The notes beneath the pieces were generated by a model that was not told the origin of the DNA, did not search any database, and saw nothing but the letters and a program-made list of their open reading frames with translations. A DNA stretch of 64,000 nt, from assembly GCF_963675165.1 (NCBI RefSeq), contig NC_087389.1, positions 2,452,001-2,516,000 of the forward strand. Reading direction: 5' to 3'. The stretch comes from Halichondria panicea. Lineage: Eukaryota; Porifera; Demospongiae; Suberitida; Halichondriidae. The translations under genes were made by a program, and so were the position numbers. Below are positions 54,360-64,000 of the stretch, in pieces; position 1 is the stretch's first letter; the number at the start of each line of letters is the position of its first letter.

Positions 54360-55722
54360 ACAAACAAAGCTTAGTTTGTCAGATAACTCTGGAAACCAGG
54401 TCTTTCCTTGAGCCTTCTTGGTCCCAACTGCTATTTTCGCCATTTTCTTTGCTACATTCTTGGTCCCTGCACCAACTCTGTTACAGAATATACGCTTACC
54501 GTGCCAGGTGTTGTACGAATTTCCAAGGTTCAGCTCATCAGTGACGTATTTCTTCACTACAGGTTGATTGTCATGAGCTACTTCAACTATTAAGGCATGG
54601 GCATGTTGCTACCTTTTTCCAGAACCTGCGGAAGAACTATCTTGGTACATGCAACTTCTCGAGTCTGTGCACAATGATGTTCGGTTCTGGACACATTTGA
54701 GCAGCCAACAATTCTTTTCGTACTATTGTGGGTTAGAGATAACAAGAACGAACGAGACATACCTTCCTGACAGACAAGGAACGGTGGTATTATACGCGTT
54801 GGCTGTAGAGTCGTGGCGAGCGTTATTACCCACTGTTGATAAAGTACACTTGTTTCAAATACGATAAAAAGACTCATAAAATATTTACCTCGCCATTGGT
54901 TGAGTAATTAGGTGTTGCTTTCACTTCCTCAACTGCCTTCAGCATGGATGACATGCGTCCACAGTACCTGTAACCATACAACCATTAGAGAAACTCCAAA
55001 TAAACAAACCTGAAGAAATGTACCATGCACCGACTTTTCACTCGGTAGAACTGTAGAACTCTAGCACACGTGAAAGCATGAACGATCTTGGACCAAAAAG
55101 TCAAGTAAATAAAAATAATGACAATGTATCGTATCGTCCACCTAGCTCGTATCGTCCACCTAGTGTTCGTGAGCTAGCCCACCACTGGCGCCTTCCGCAT
55201 TGAAATTCAATGCGGAGGACGTGCCCCTTCTACAAAAAAAAAGTTTACAGACACTCATATAAATTAGGCGCTACCTAAAGAGAGTATGACTGGCACTGAT
55301 ATGGTTGGCACACAGACGGGAAAATGTTTTTTGCTCACAAATGAACAACTGGTCGTCACTGGCGTTGGCATTGCCAGTGAAAATTCCTGAACGATACATA
55401 CAATTATTACATACAATTATTACGTCACATAAATATCAGAAATGACAAACCTGAATTCTCCAACATGGGCACGACATGAGCGATCAGAGCCAGGGCAAAC
55501 TCCTTCAGCTGCCAGTTCCTCCATATTGTCCAACAATCTAGAGAGAAGCTCTCCGTTGTCCAAGGGCAATGAGCCTCTGGCAGCAAGAACACGCTTAGCG
55601 CTGTCCATCCTATCCTTAAGTCTTCTTGGCCTCATCCGTGTTGAACATCAGCTCCATGTGGTGCCTAAAACCGTGCCTATAGCACGCTTCTTAGAAGAAG
55701 CTGAAAATAAGTTTGTAGCCAT
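54360..55722 (-). pseudogene. Transposase of TTAA element, copy 3
   Basis: Start MATNLFSASSKKRAIG at 55722; shifted frame MELMFNTDEAKK, then DRMDSAKRVLAARGSLPLDN-GELLSRLLDNMEEL (55470-55600) matching the GSPLLDN N-terminal helix of copy 1. Then MSSMLKAVEEVKATPNYSTN (about 54900-54965), SRTEHHCAQTREVACTKIVL (54640-54700), KYVTDELNLGNSYNTWHG and GTKNVAKKMAKIAVGTKKAQ-GKTWFPELSDKL (54360-54557). The central WVITDARHDS exon and the C-terminal Glu region were not found, so it is truncated as well as frameshifted. Confidence 0.65.
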
Positions 55723-55974
55723 TTTTTTGTTCTGGTTTGAACAAACTACCTCGTGCGAGAGCTCACGCTATACTCAGGAAGAAGGCGTATCAAAGGAAGT
55801 GTAAAGAATGGCGTCAAAAAGACTCAAACAAATTCATCGTTTGTTCATTTTCCCCATTTTCCCGTTGCATCCGGTCGGAGCTGCACACGGCATGCCCTTT
55901 TAGCTCGTTTAAGGTAAGAACACTTTCGAACACTTTCGAACCCTAACCCTTGTAGCTAAATATAATATTGCAGG

Positions 55975-56730
55975 TAACAGTTACCACCCCAAGTCACTCT
56001 GGTGGAATAATTAAGCAGCTAGATACCAAGTTGGAAAAAGTTGGAAGGGCATTAGCAGGAGGTCGCAGGAGGTCACATTCCTACAATTGCAATTGCAAAG
56101 GCCGTGCGCCAATCCTGACCAACTGAAAAGTAAATTCTTATCGGAAGTAGGTACTGAGTGTTCTACCATGTGCAGGATCCAAATATTAACGCACCATCAA
56201 TGATACCAGTCGATGCATTTTCTTGGAGAAAGTGCATCATCCGAGAGCTCGAGTTACATGCCTTCTTCAGATGCTCTTGGTAATTTTCGACTCACACCGA
56301 CCACAGCCCCTTTTACTTTCCAGGAATATGTATGTATGGCAGTAGCATGTATCCTAAAGGAGGTGGAATTCAGAGCATAATATCATTGATCCTACCGAGA
56401 AAAAGGTACGTATACTTTGATGTCACAAATATGGAACTGACATCTTTTTCTTTACGTTTCAGGTATACACGTTTCAGGTATACACACACGTCTGAACCAA
56501 GTAGGTGTTGCCGTCAGCTATGATACAACCATCGGCAAAATCGCCAAGCTTCATCAAAAGACTGGCTAAAGACTGGCTAAGTACGGGCACTGACATCAAG
56601 TTAGTTGGCGACAATGTCGATAAGAACGTTAGGGTACGTAACATTAGATCAGACCATAGGGGTGACATGTACAGTACGCTTGTGCCGAGTTCAATCAGCT
56701 GGTCTTTCAACAGCGAGTACAGTGAGTAAT
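55975..56730 (+). pseudogene. DUF6589-like gene B, central part
   Basis: VTVTTPSHSGGIIKQLDTKL then EKVGRALAGG (55977-56065), parallel to KVAQVLAGG of gene A; HIPTIAIAKAV; a Cys-rich exon INAPSMIPVDAFSWRKCIIR (56185-56250); GGGIQSIISLIL (56350); then, in shifted frames, a THTSEPSRCC-type exon and DWLSTGTDIKLVGDNVDKNV, RVRNIRSDHRGDMYS (56575-56675), the same GDNVDK/SDH signature as gene A. It is truncated at about 56730, where the opposite-strand RecQ-like fragment starts. Confidence 0.65.
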
Positions 56731-56731
56731 C

Positions 56732-57094
56732 TCACAGAAGGGGGAACCTGGTAATTCTTGTCAGTCGTATTCTGTGCAAGTACGCTATACGGTCAGAAAA
56801 TGTAGGTGTACTTCTCCATCTTTCAACTCCAATGACAGCTTCAGGAGAAGTAAATACTATTTTATATTTATCAATGTCCTTCTTATCGACAACACTGCGG
56901 TCACTCATTATGGCTCCTCTCTTTGCCAGACTCTTCGCTTGGTCCAACATTAGCGAAATCAGGAGAGAAACTACCAACACCACACTATTAGAAACATTCT
57001 TTAGCCGGTGAAACACAAAGGGCAAGCTCTCATAAATCATCGATTTTCCAAATCCAGTAGGCAGCCACACAAACACATCATTACCTTCCACTTA
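56732..57094 (-). pseudogene. RecQ-like helicase fragment, N-terminal ATPase part
   Basis: Minus strand: GNDVFVWLPTGFGKSMIYES (Walker A, GFGKS), LPFVFHRLK, VVLVVSLLISLMLDQAKSLA (motif Ia) and YKIVFTSPEAVIGVERWR (motif Ib region). Loss occurs before the DEAH box. A stop lies just upstream of VEGNDVF. It abuts DUF6589-like gene B tail to tail. Together with 29043-29330, which has the complementary C-terminal motifs, it implies a family of RecQ-like genes next to DUF6589-like genes. Confidence 0.75.
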
Positions 57095-57248
57095 ATACTG
57101 TCTAACTGAACTTGAATGTAGCTGTATCTAAGGCGTCTAAGGCGTAAGTAACTAAATCTTTTTTATATGGACCTATAGTACATTTACAAACAGTATCCAA
57201 ATTCCCAAGTTTTCTGGGAATTTTGACGCATGCGCATGCAATCCCTTC

Positions 57249-57283
57249 CAGGCCCAATTTTGGGCCTGGTTCGAGGCTAGTAT
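57249..57283. repeat. Palindrome plus shared terminal motif
   Basis: CCAGGCCCAA-TT-TTGGGCCTGG is a 10-bp-arm perfect hairpin, followed by TTCGAGGCTAG. In reverse complement CTAGCCTCGAACCAGGCC matches 30361-30380 with one extra A. It may mark a mobile-element end near the RecQ-like gene. Confidence 0.5.
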
Positions 57284-58200
57284 ATACACAACATGAATAA
57301 AATTAAATATAGTAATAGTAATATAAAGAAACAATAGCAATCAATACTTACTGATGTGCGTTTGCGTTTTTTTATATAGGTACATGACAGTTTTGAAAAG
57401 TGGTTTATTCGTGTCCCAAATCCCAAACCCCAAACTGATACGCAGCCAACTGTACGCAGCCAACTGGAGTCACCAATATACAGAAATTGGCTCATCCCTG
57501 GCTAGTTTCGGTTCCACAGTGCACAGTGCACTCTCAGACTGAAAAAATTCACATTCCTGACTAAATGATCAAAGTAGAAGTGATATTGTCCGTACCCTTG
57601 GTGACAAAGCCACCCAGATCGAAATATGAAGAGGATATGTGAGTGCTGCTAATAATACTGCTGCTAATACTGCTGCTAATAATACTTTGACTTTATTTAC
57701 TTGTACAGGTGATTGAGTGTATTGAATTAGGCAGTAGTGTTCTGGGACTGTACTTGCGCAGGTATTCATGTAACCCTATGTAACCCTATGTAATAAGCTG
57801 ATAGGTATCCTGTTCAAATTGAGGCTGAATGTGATGATTCCACAAGTGTGATGATTCCACGAGCATTGATCACCAGCCCTCTCCACTGAAATGGAAAATA
57901 GCAAACCTAGAGACCATATCTTGTTGCCTTTAATGAAAAGGACGTTTTCAAATAGACGAATGTACGACGCGACATCCGTGAAGGAGACACTAGAGCGACA
58001 GTCACATGTCTTTGTGTTACATTACTAACCCTCATAGCCCCCCCTCCACACACACACACACACACACACATATCGTTTGGAAATGCTTAATTGCAGATCT
58101 TTCCTCAGAGTACAGTTGGGGACTGCCTTTTCTTCTACTTCTCAAAATTTCTCAAAATTGTCGAAGAATGTCATCGCCTGTCAGTCGTGACTAATGTTGT
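57284..58200. other. No gene seen
   Basis: Contains duplicated GCTGCTAATA words (57650-57685), AACCCTATGT twice (57772-57790) and a CA microsatellite (58040-58070). Confidence 0.5.
58040..58070. repeat. (CA)n microsatellite
   Basis: About 15 CA units. Confidence 0.95.
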
Positions 58201-58253
58201 GTTATCTTGAGAGCCTGTGCTTCCAGCCAGGACCCATCCGGGCTGTGGGCGAA

Positions 58254-60440
58254 TCATGAGGTCCGGACCGTCGACCAAAGCGTATCTATTCCTTCCAACC
58301 AAGAGTAAGGCCGTGGTAGGTCGCCAGTAATCTGAGGTACTATGAAGGCATTGACCTTGTGCTTCTTTCCTGATGATTGCATAGAAGCCCTATCTGGACA
58401 GGGTAGGGCGCCAAAGTGAGATGTCGGATTGTCTGTCTGCCATTGTCTGTCACCACGGTCAGCGGCAGATCTCGAGGAGGCTGTACAGAAAGCACTTTGA
58501 GTGGGCATCGATCAGTACAAGATACATCTTTCCGTTCACGGGACCGGCGTAATCCAGGTGGAGTCGAGACCAGGGACGGGAGGGCCAACTCCACGGCTGT
58601 AGTGGTGCTTGTGGTGGATATACCTGGCTCCGAGACATTCCTGGGTGGGCCTCGTGTAGCTCTGCTAGGATGGCCTCTCGAAAATCACTAGGAATAACGA
58701 CTTGGGCCCCCCACAAGACGCATCCTTCAAAGAGTGAGAGTCCATGTGAACAGTGGGAACAGTGGGAACAGGCCTTTCCCAAGTTGTCGGGCCAACCCTG
58801 TTCTTAGATACTGCAATGTTTGGGCCAGTATGGGGTCTTTCCTGGTCCGTGCTCGGATCTGTCCTGCTGAGACTGGGGAGTTAGCCAGGTGTTCCGTCAA
58901 GAGTACTAATTCGGGAGGGGGTAGTCGACTAAGGGGGCGGTAGTACGACGGGTGTATTCGAACATTGAAAAATAAACAGACCACCTTCGGATTCAGGCGG
59001 ACGCTTGTGGGGAGGTTGAATTTCCTTCTTTTAGTAGTCCTAAGAGGGGTTGGTGATCCGTAATCAACTCGAAATGATTCCCAAAAAGGTAAGCATAAAA
59101 CTTCTTTATGTCAAAAATCAGGGATAGTCCCTCCTTCTCCAGCTGTGAATAGTTCGATTGAGTGTGCGGGAGACGTACCCAATTGGTTTGATCCATCTGG
59201 TAGGCGGTGGGCTCCAATACCGTAAGCAGAGGCGTCACAGGCGAGTGTCAAAGGGAGTCTGGGATCATACCAGGCTAGTAAGGCCTCAGAAGAGAGTAGC
59301 TTCTTAGACTCCTGGAACGCTCTGTCTCGAACAGCCGTCCACTTCCATTTGACGTCCTTCTTCAGCAGTTCGTAGAGTGGTGTCAATCGAGAAGGTAAGA
59401 ACTTGCTGTAGTATGTCAGTAGACCGAGGTACGCCGAGGGTATGGGGGCCGCCTCTATCGCTTCGATCTTGTCTTGCAGAGGGTGTAGGCCATCAGCATC
59501 AGCATCAATCTTGTGGCTCAAGAACACAACAGAGGATGCCAAAAACAGACATTTCTCCTTTTTCACTCGTAGGTTGGCCTCTGACAGACGCTTGAACACT
59601 TCTTCCAGTGTTTTGAGGTCATCTTCCCCAGTCACCAATATGTCATCGAGGTACACTACTACTCCTGCAATCCCGCTGAATAAGTGTTCCATTTCTCTCT
59701 GGAAAATAGCTGGGAAAATAGCTGGGGCTGATGAGATTCCGAACGGGAGCCCAATCCCTTGGTTGTGTTGACCACGACGTACTTCTTCGACGCTTCATCC
59801 ACGGAGGTCCAACTTAGTGAAGAGTCGTCCTTGTTTCAGGGTAGCGAACAGGTCTTCCACTTCACTTTCGGTACCGGATACCGATCCAACTTAGCCACGG
59901 GATTTACCGTAACCCGAAAGTCTCCGCGGAGTCAAATGGTCTTTTTATCGCTCGCCACTAATGGGGTTGACCACTCAGCATGGGCAACTGGTTCGATAAC
60001 ACCTTCTGCCACTAGCCTTGCAATATCGTGGGTTTGCTGTAGGGTCCACCTCGATCCTAGCTTTGCGTCCTCTGAAAGTGCCCAGACCATCGCGAAACAC
60101 CTCCTCGTATCTGAGGTCCTGCAATCCTGTACTGGGCATCTTGCCCCAATCAATCTTGCCCCAATCAAGGTGGATTACAGACATCCAATCTCGACCAAAA
60201 AGGTACTAAGAGGGGTAAGGTAGCAGATTGCTCCCCATACTCGACTTGCACATCCACTACCCACCACAGGCAGAGGCTCTTGAGAGTACTTTTTCAGTTT
60301 AATTGTCGAGGGTTCCAAAATCTTATTAGGCCACAACTCTTATTAGGCCACAACTTTTCATAATGGCTCCTGTATCAATTTCCATAGGTAAACTACAATC
60401 ATCCAAGACCTTTAACGGTGGCAAGGGCTTCTTGGGAGAT
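58254..60440 (-). pseudogene. Second Ty3/gypsy element, pol
   Basis: Minus strand, right to left: aspartic protease with SLPMEIDTGAIM (about 60360-60395), RT fingers and palm (EVDPTANPRY region 60020; VVVYLDDILVTGEDDLKTLE at 59590-59670 with an intact YLDD catalytic motif), thumb and RNase H (VFLSHKIDADADGLHP, TYYSKFLPSRLTPLYELLKK, LACDASAYGIGA, NYSQLEKEGLSLIF, LITDHQPLLGL; 58993-59560), integrase zinc and core (PSDFREAILAELHEAHPG, WSRLHLDYAGP, LVLIDAHSKC; 58459-58700) and a C-terminal piece to 58254. Frameshifts and small duplications (GGGAAAATAGCT, CAGTGGGAA) break it. No LTR pair was found in the window. Confidence 0.85.
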
Positions 60441-60447
60441 TTGACTG

Positions 60448-61200
60448 CTAGTTTTCGAAATCTTCCTCGGATTCTTCTGAGTCTTCACATATTCTTCCCA
60501 CCGGTCTCGCCTCTTGTTTAGTCTTGCTGCGACACACCCTAGCAATATGCTGGCAATTGTTACAGGTAACCTCTTTGAATCTACAGTCGCTTGGTTTGTT
60601 CGCTTGGTTTGTTAACACCCTGGGTTCTCTTCGTTTACCCTCAGTGTTCCTAGCCTGGTAGCTGGTCTGGAGTTGGTGTACAGGTTCTTGTTTAATCGTC
60701 ATGCTTGAGTGTTTGTCCGTGGGGCCCCTGAGGTTCCTATCAGCCTCTTCAGATTCTTGAGCTATCGCCAGTGCCCTCTCTCCCAACAGTTTCTTTTGGA
60801 TGCCTTCACTGTTCACCCCACTTCACCCCACTTACGAGTCGGTCTCGTATCGTTTTGTTGAGTGTTGAGTGTTGTTCCAAAATTGCCAACCGACGGAGGT
60901 CTGCTACGTAAGCTGCGACAGACTCACCGGCCTGTCGACATCTTGAGTTGAAACAAAATCGTTGTATCACTTCCGATGGTGGTGGGCTATAATGGCTGGA
61001 GAGGGTTTGGGCCAATTCCTCGAAAGTCTTGTCACCGGGTAGCTCGGGCGATAGCAAACTCCTTATTAGTTTGTAGGGTGCTGGTCCGATCAGAACGTTG
61101 ACCGTCGTTTCGCGTCGCCGACGATCCCATTGGCTTCGAAAAAATGTTCTAGTACTAGTTCTGGATCGAACGCGTCTACTTTCCCCAAGAGTCCTGCCAT
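60448..61200 (-). pseudogene. Second Ty3/gypsy element, gag
   Basis: Start MAGLLGKVDAFDPELVLEHF at 61200 in one frame, continuing in another with LIGPAPYKLIRSLLSPELPG, FEELAQTLSSHYSPPPSEVI and CRQAGESVAAYVADLRRLAI (60840-61100), a capsid typical of gypsy retroelements. A CxxC-type knuckle (CNNCQHIARVC) sits near 60535. Just upstream, TTGGCGACGAGGACGGGA (about 61212-61230, minus strand) is where a primer-binding site would lie. Confidence 0.8.
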
Positions 61201-61229
61201 CTGTATCCCATCTGTATCCCGTCCTCGTC

Positions 61230-61436
61230 GCCAATAAACAATAAACTGTCGTAGCTTTGGCTAGTTAGTTATAGTTCATTAATATAATCCAGTAACAAAA
61301 GAACTCACAAAAACCACATGGCATAAGTACACAAATGGCATAAGTACACAAATCACGTGAGGATAAAATATAGATAATGATAGGTAATACGTTCAAAGTC
61401 CAAAGTCCTAAGTATCAATTCAAGTTACTACAGATT
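61230..61436. other. No gene seen
   Basis: Probably what remains of the 5' LTR of the second gypsy element, but no matching 3' LTR was found. Contains a duplicated GGCATAAGTACACAAAT. Confidence 0.35.
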
Positions 61437-61875
61437 TGTTAATAGCACAATTATTTGTTAAGTTAACAATTTGTTAAGGTAACATTACACAGTTGATTTA
61501 ACAAACATATGCTAAAGTAACAGCTTGTGAACCTAAGTTGACAAAGTTAGATTGTTAAAACTACAAATGTTAGTTGAATATGTTACAGTAACCATGACGA
61601 TGTGTTTTAACATCATTTTGTTAAGGTAAAAATACATGTTGATTTAACAAACATATGCTAAAGTAACAGCTTGTGAACGATTGTTAAAACTATAAATGTT
61701 AGTATATCAATGTTACAGTAACATGTGTTTCAACATCATTTTGTTAAGGTAACTGTTGATTTAACAACAAAGTTATATTGTTAAAACTACAAAGTTGAAT
61801 ATGTATATATCAGAAATATTAACCCATGATAATGTGTTTTAACATCGGTTTGTTAAGTTAACAATACACAAATTG
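61437..61875. repeat. Satellite, 108-145 bp units
   Basis: Units start with TTGTTAAGGTAA or a variant at about 61474, 61618, 61742 and 61850, each followed by GATTTAACAAACATATGCTA, AAGTAACAGCTTGTGAAC, GATTGTTAAAACTA and TGTGTTTTAACATC, with progressive internal deletions. Confidence 0.85.
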
Positions 61876-62504
61876 GTAACAGTCATAAGGAGTATCTTAA
61901 TCTGCGTATCTACAATGTATGATACATACGTCCAGTAGTAGATTTAGCATTCTGAATTGCTCAGGGTGAAGTGGCTCATCAGTCAGGACTACTTGCTCCT
62001 CCCTCAATGTCACTCCTCACTCCTCTTTCTATCGCATTTTCATAAATACTTTCCATTATGTTAATGATAAGCATCACTTGATCTTTAATTTCCTCGTAAA
62101 AAGTTTCCACTTGCATCCTGCATCTAGCAATTAGTTTTCCTCAATTAGTTTTCCTCCAAAGGAATTGTGGCTTGCCATTTCCCATACTGCTAGGCTCTAT
62201 TTAGAAAAAAATAGGCTGGGCTCAGGCTGGGCTCTATTTAGGCAAGTAGAAAATAGGTGAGGTTGAAGTCCACCTGGATCTATCACGTGCACAATTTTGT
62301 CACACACACGTGTTAAGTACTTCAGATTGAGGATTATACCAATCCCGAGGTTCAGATGGATTTAGAATCAATGTCTACTGAGGGATGTCTGTGATTATCT
62401 GAAAGGAAGAAAGTTTAGAAAGGAAGAAAGTTTACTGAACACAGCTCCTGATAATATTAAGACATTTACACAAATAAATATGATTCTAGATCAAGAGTTA
62501 GATG
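61876..62504. other. No gene seen
   Basis: Contains duplicated CACTCCTC, AATTAGTTTTCCTC, GGCTGGGCTC and AAAGGAAGAAAGTTTA words. No coding motif. Confidence 0.45.
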
Positions 62505-63730
62505 GACCAGCCATAAAATTTGGTTTATGGCTTGGCCACAACTCCAGGGCCGGAGTGGCTTAAAGAAATTGTTCCTATTCTTGGAGAAAGTACACAATGT
62601 ACTGAGGTCTCTATGAATGAGTATCGGGACTCTCTGTCTGGACCTGTCCCAGAACCAGTGATGTTAGCCCTGGTGGTTCAACGGTATGTTCGTTTTTCTG
62701 TTTGCTGTTTACTTTTTTCTTCGACTAGATGTCAGTGTATTCCTCAGTTGAGAGGTCAAGGTCAACTTCAACGTCAAAATCAGCAAATCTCACAACTACA
62801 CCATCAAGAAAGAAGGTATTACAAGGTATTACAGCACATTACACATTCAAAATTGAAACTCTCTCATTCCCATTCCCTGTTCCTTTGTTCCGAACTTCGA
62901 CGGAAGAAAACCTTCGGAAGAAGAGACTGTTAACTGAAGATAGGAAATATATGGTTCAAGTGCTTGCGACTGTGACTGTTCTTATGACATATGACAAGAA
63001 TCCTATCAAGTATCACTGTGCACTTGCACTTGTCGCCAGGTCCTTGATTGAGAAAGTATCGTTCTTACAAGAGGGTGATTCTTACAAGAGGGTGATTCTG
63101 AAGCTGAGGTGATTAATTTAGTGTTCAAAAAGAATAAAAATTCCATTTTGAATGATTCAGCGTTTCAAGGAAGCAATTTCTACTGCTCACATTGTTACAC
63201 CTCCGGTAAACGCTGATGATGATGTTTCATTTGGTAGAAACTTGGAGGGCAAACCAAAACCTCGTTTTTTTGACGTCATAAGAGACTTTATGAAGAGAAC
63301 ATTCCCCAATCGATGGAAAAGATATTCAGATCCTATCAATCCTATAGGATCTATCCTAATCCCTAATCCCCCCACATTGCACCAGTACCTGACAGACTGA
63401 CTACCCATGCCTGAAGAAGTTCTCTGTTGTAAGTAATAGTGCAACATACATGTATCTATAATGCAGTGCGCTCAGGATTTTGCGCTCTTGACGTAACTTT
63501 GAAGAGCATTTCGTGAAGTGCATCAATGTTTACTGCAGAGACACAATACAAGCTGAAGTTGTTACGTACAGCGATGATCTCTCGGAGGGTAAAACATCTA
63601 TATATATAATTACACCCAGTGCTATGATTTTATACTCAGATTCTGTCTGTCTAATGGCTTTTCGTTGCCTGAGTCTTCTGAGAGAGGACATTCCGTACAT
63701 TCTAAAAGTTGTACCAGTAAGTAGCAAACA
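62505..63730 (+). pseudogene. Unrecognised multicopy-type gene, broken
   Basis: Plus-strand pieces: PGPEWLKEIVPILGESTQCT (62540-62600), SSVERSRSTSTSKSANLTTT (62735-62800), FPFPVPLFRTSTEENLRKKR then LLTEDRKYMVQVLATVTVLM-TYDKNPIKYHCAL and ARSLIEKVSFLQEGDS (62865-63080), GRNLEGKPKPRFFDVIRDFM-KRTFPNRWKRYS (63230-63330), and CLMAFRCLSLLREDIPYILK (63645-63705). The pattern (RKYMVQ-LA-VLMTY…, KPKPRFF…KRTFPNRW, …LLREDIPY) resembles uncharacterised repetitive proteins of cnidarians, sponges and fish, some annotated near SAM-domain proteins. I do not assign a function. Duplications such as TTCTTACAAGAGGGTGATT break the frame. Confidence 0.4.
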
Positions 63731-64000
63731 TATTACACACTCTTAATATTACACACTCTTATGCACAAGGCTATAGAAGGCTATAGAGCGGTTGTACACT
63801 CAGCCTTCATTTCGAGGAATTTCAACAGTACTTCGTCGCTATCGAAAACTCGCTCGTTTTGGAATCAAACAACTTTACAAAATGCTGTGTTTGCTGCAAT
63901 TTGTGCACACTACATTTACAACTTAAGTTATCACAAAAAATGCAGTGACTTTTGGTTGTTTCTCCAAGAGAATGTAGAAATCGCCAAATTGTTTTTCTGT
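63731..64000. other. No gene seen
   Basis: A plus-strand stretch near 63780-63950 may hold another exon of the preceding gene, but the window ends. Confidence 0.3.

Larger units (their letters stand above)
52599..55908. mobile_element. Two-gene TTAA transposon, copy 3
   Basis: Flanked by TTAA on both sides (52595-52598 and 55909-55912). Left end ACGAGCGTGTTGG, right end in reverse complement ACGAGCTAAAAGGGCATG. Orientation is opposite to copies 1 and 2: the companion gene is on the plus strand at the left, the transposase on the minus strand at the right, still tail to tail. It sits inside DUF6589-like gene B. 3,310 bp. Confidence 0.85.

Noticed and set aside
58200-61900. LTR pair for the second gypsy element
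   Set aside because: I compared the sequence left of 58254 with that right of 61230 and found no direct repeat; the LTRs may be lost or too diverged.

Overview
This window looks like transposon-packed nuclear DNA from an early-branching animal, most likely a demosponge. Coding stretches are short and broken by small GT-AG introns, there are no operons or ribosome-binding sites, and the recognisable proteins are all eukaryotic mobile-element or multicopy invertebrate families. The sponge assignment is inference from the family mix. I recognise no intact ordinary host gene, no tRNA or rRNA gene and no CRISPR array.

Layout. 1-4620: intergenic DNA with three tandem exon-like units (3429-4335). 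4629-5915: a TIR element with a perfect 9-bp target duplication, carrying a Pro/Ser-repeat, Cys/His-domain gene. 6540-7109: piggyBac-like remnant. 7543-15758: a minus-strand Ty3/gypsy element with two ~200-bp LTRs, hit by a poly(A)-tailed insertion (~8440-8700) and by a 3.9-kb two-gene DNA transposon (8831-12752, TTAA target). 17038-20662: a pair of ~300-bp inverted repeats around gene and piggyBac debris. 20990-29330: a DUF6589-like gene (+) converging on a RecQ-like helicase fragment (-), with a P-element-like transposon (22315-26872) inserted in the middle. 29640-31830: hAT and EnSpm remnants. 31757-37015: an EnSpm/CACTA-type element with a divergent BEN-domain gene and an internal pogo-like MITE. 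37-42 kb: mostly gene-poor. 42350-46260: a copia integrase fragment, a 740-bp tandem duplication and copy 2 of the two-gene TTAA transposon. 46.6-51.9 kb: gene-poor. 51945-57094: a second DUF6589-like gene converging on a RecQ-like fragment, this time carrying copy 3 of the TTAA transposon. 58254-61200: a second gypsy element. 61437-61875: satellite. 62505-63730: fragments of an unrecognised multicopy gene.

The main result is a repeated architecture. Several DNA transposons here pair a transposase with a second gene in the opposite orientation. The TTAA transposon occurs three times with a DDE transposase converging on a gene whose C-terminus resembles the P2X7-receptor cytoplasmic 'ballast' domain. 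The P-like element converges on an unnamed gene. The EnSpm element diverges from a BEN-domain gene. DUF6589-like and RecQ-like genes converge at two independent loci, which suggests a further undescribed mobile pair. A second genome-scale oddity is the very high density of 10-30 bp perfect tandem duplications, many of which break reading frames. They may be biological or an assembly artefact.
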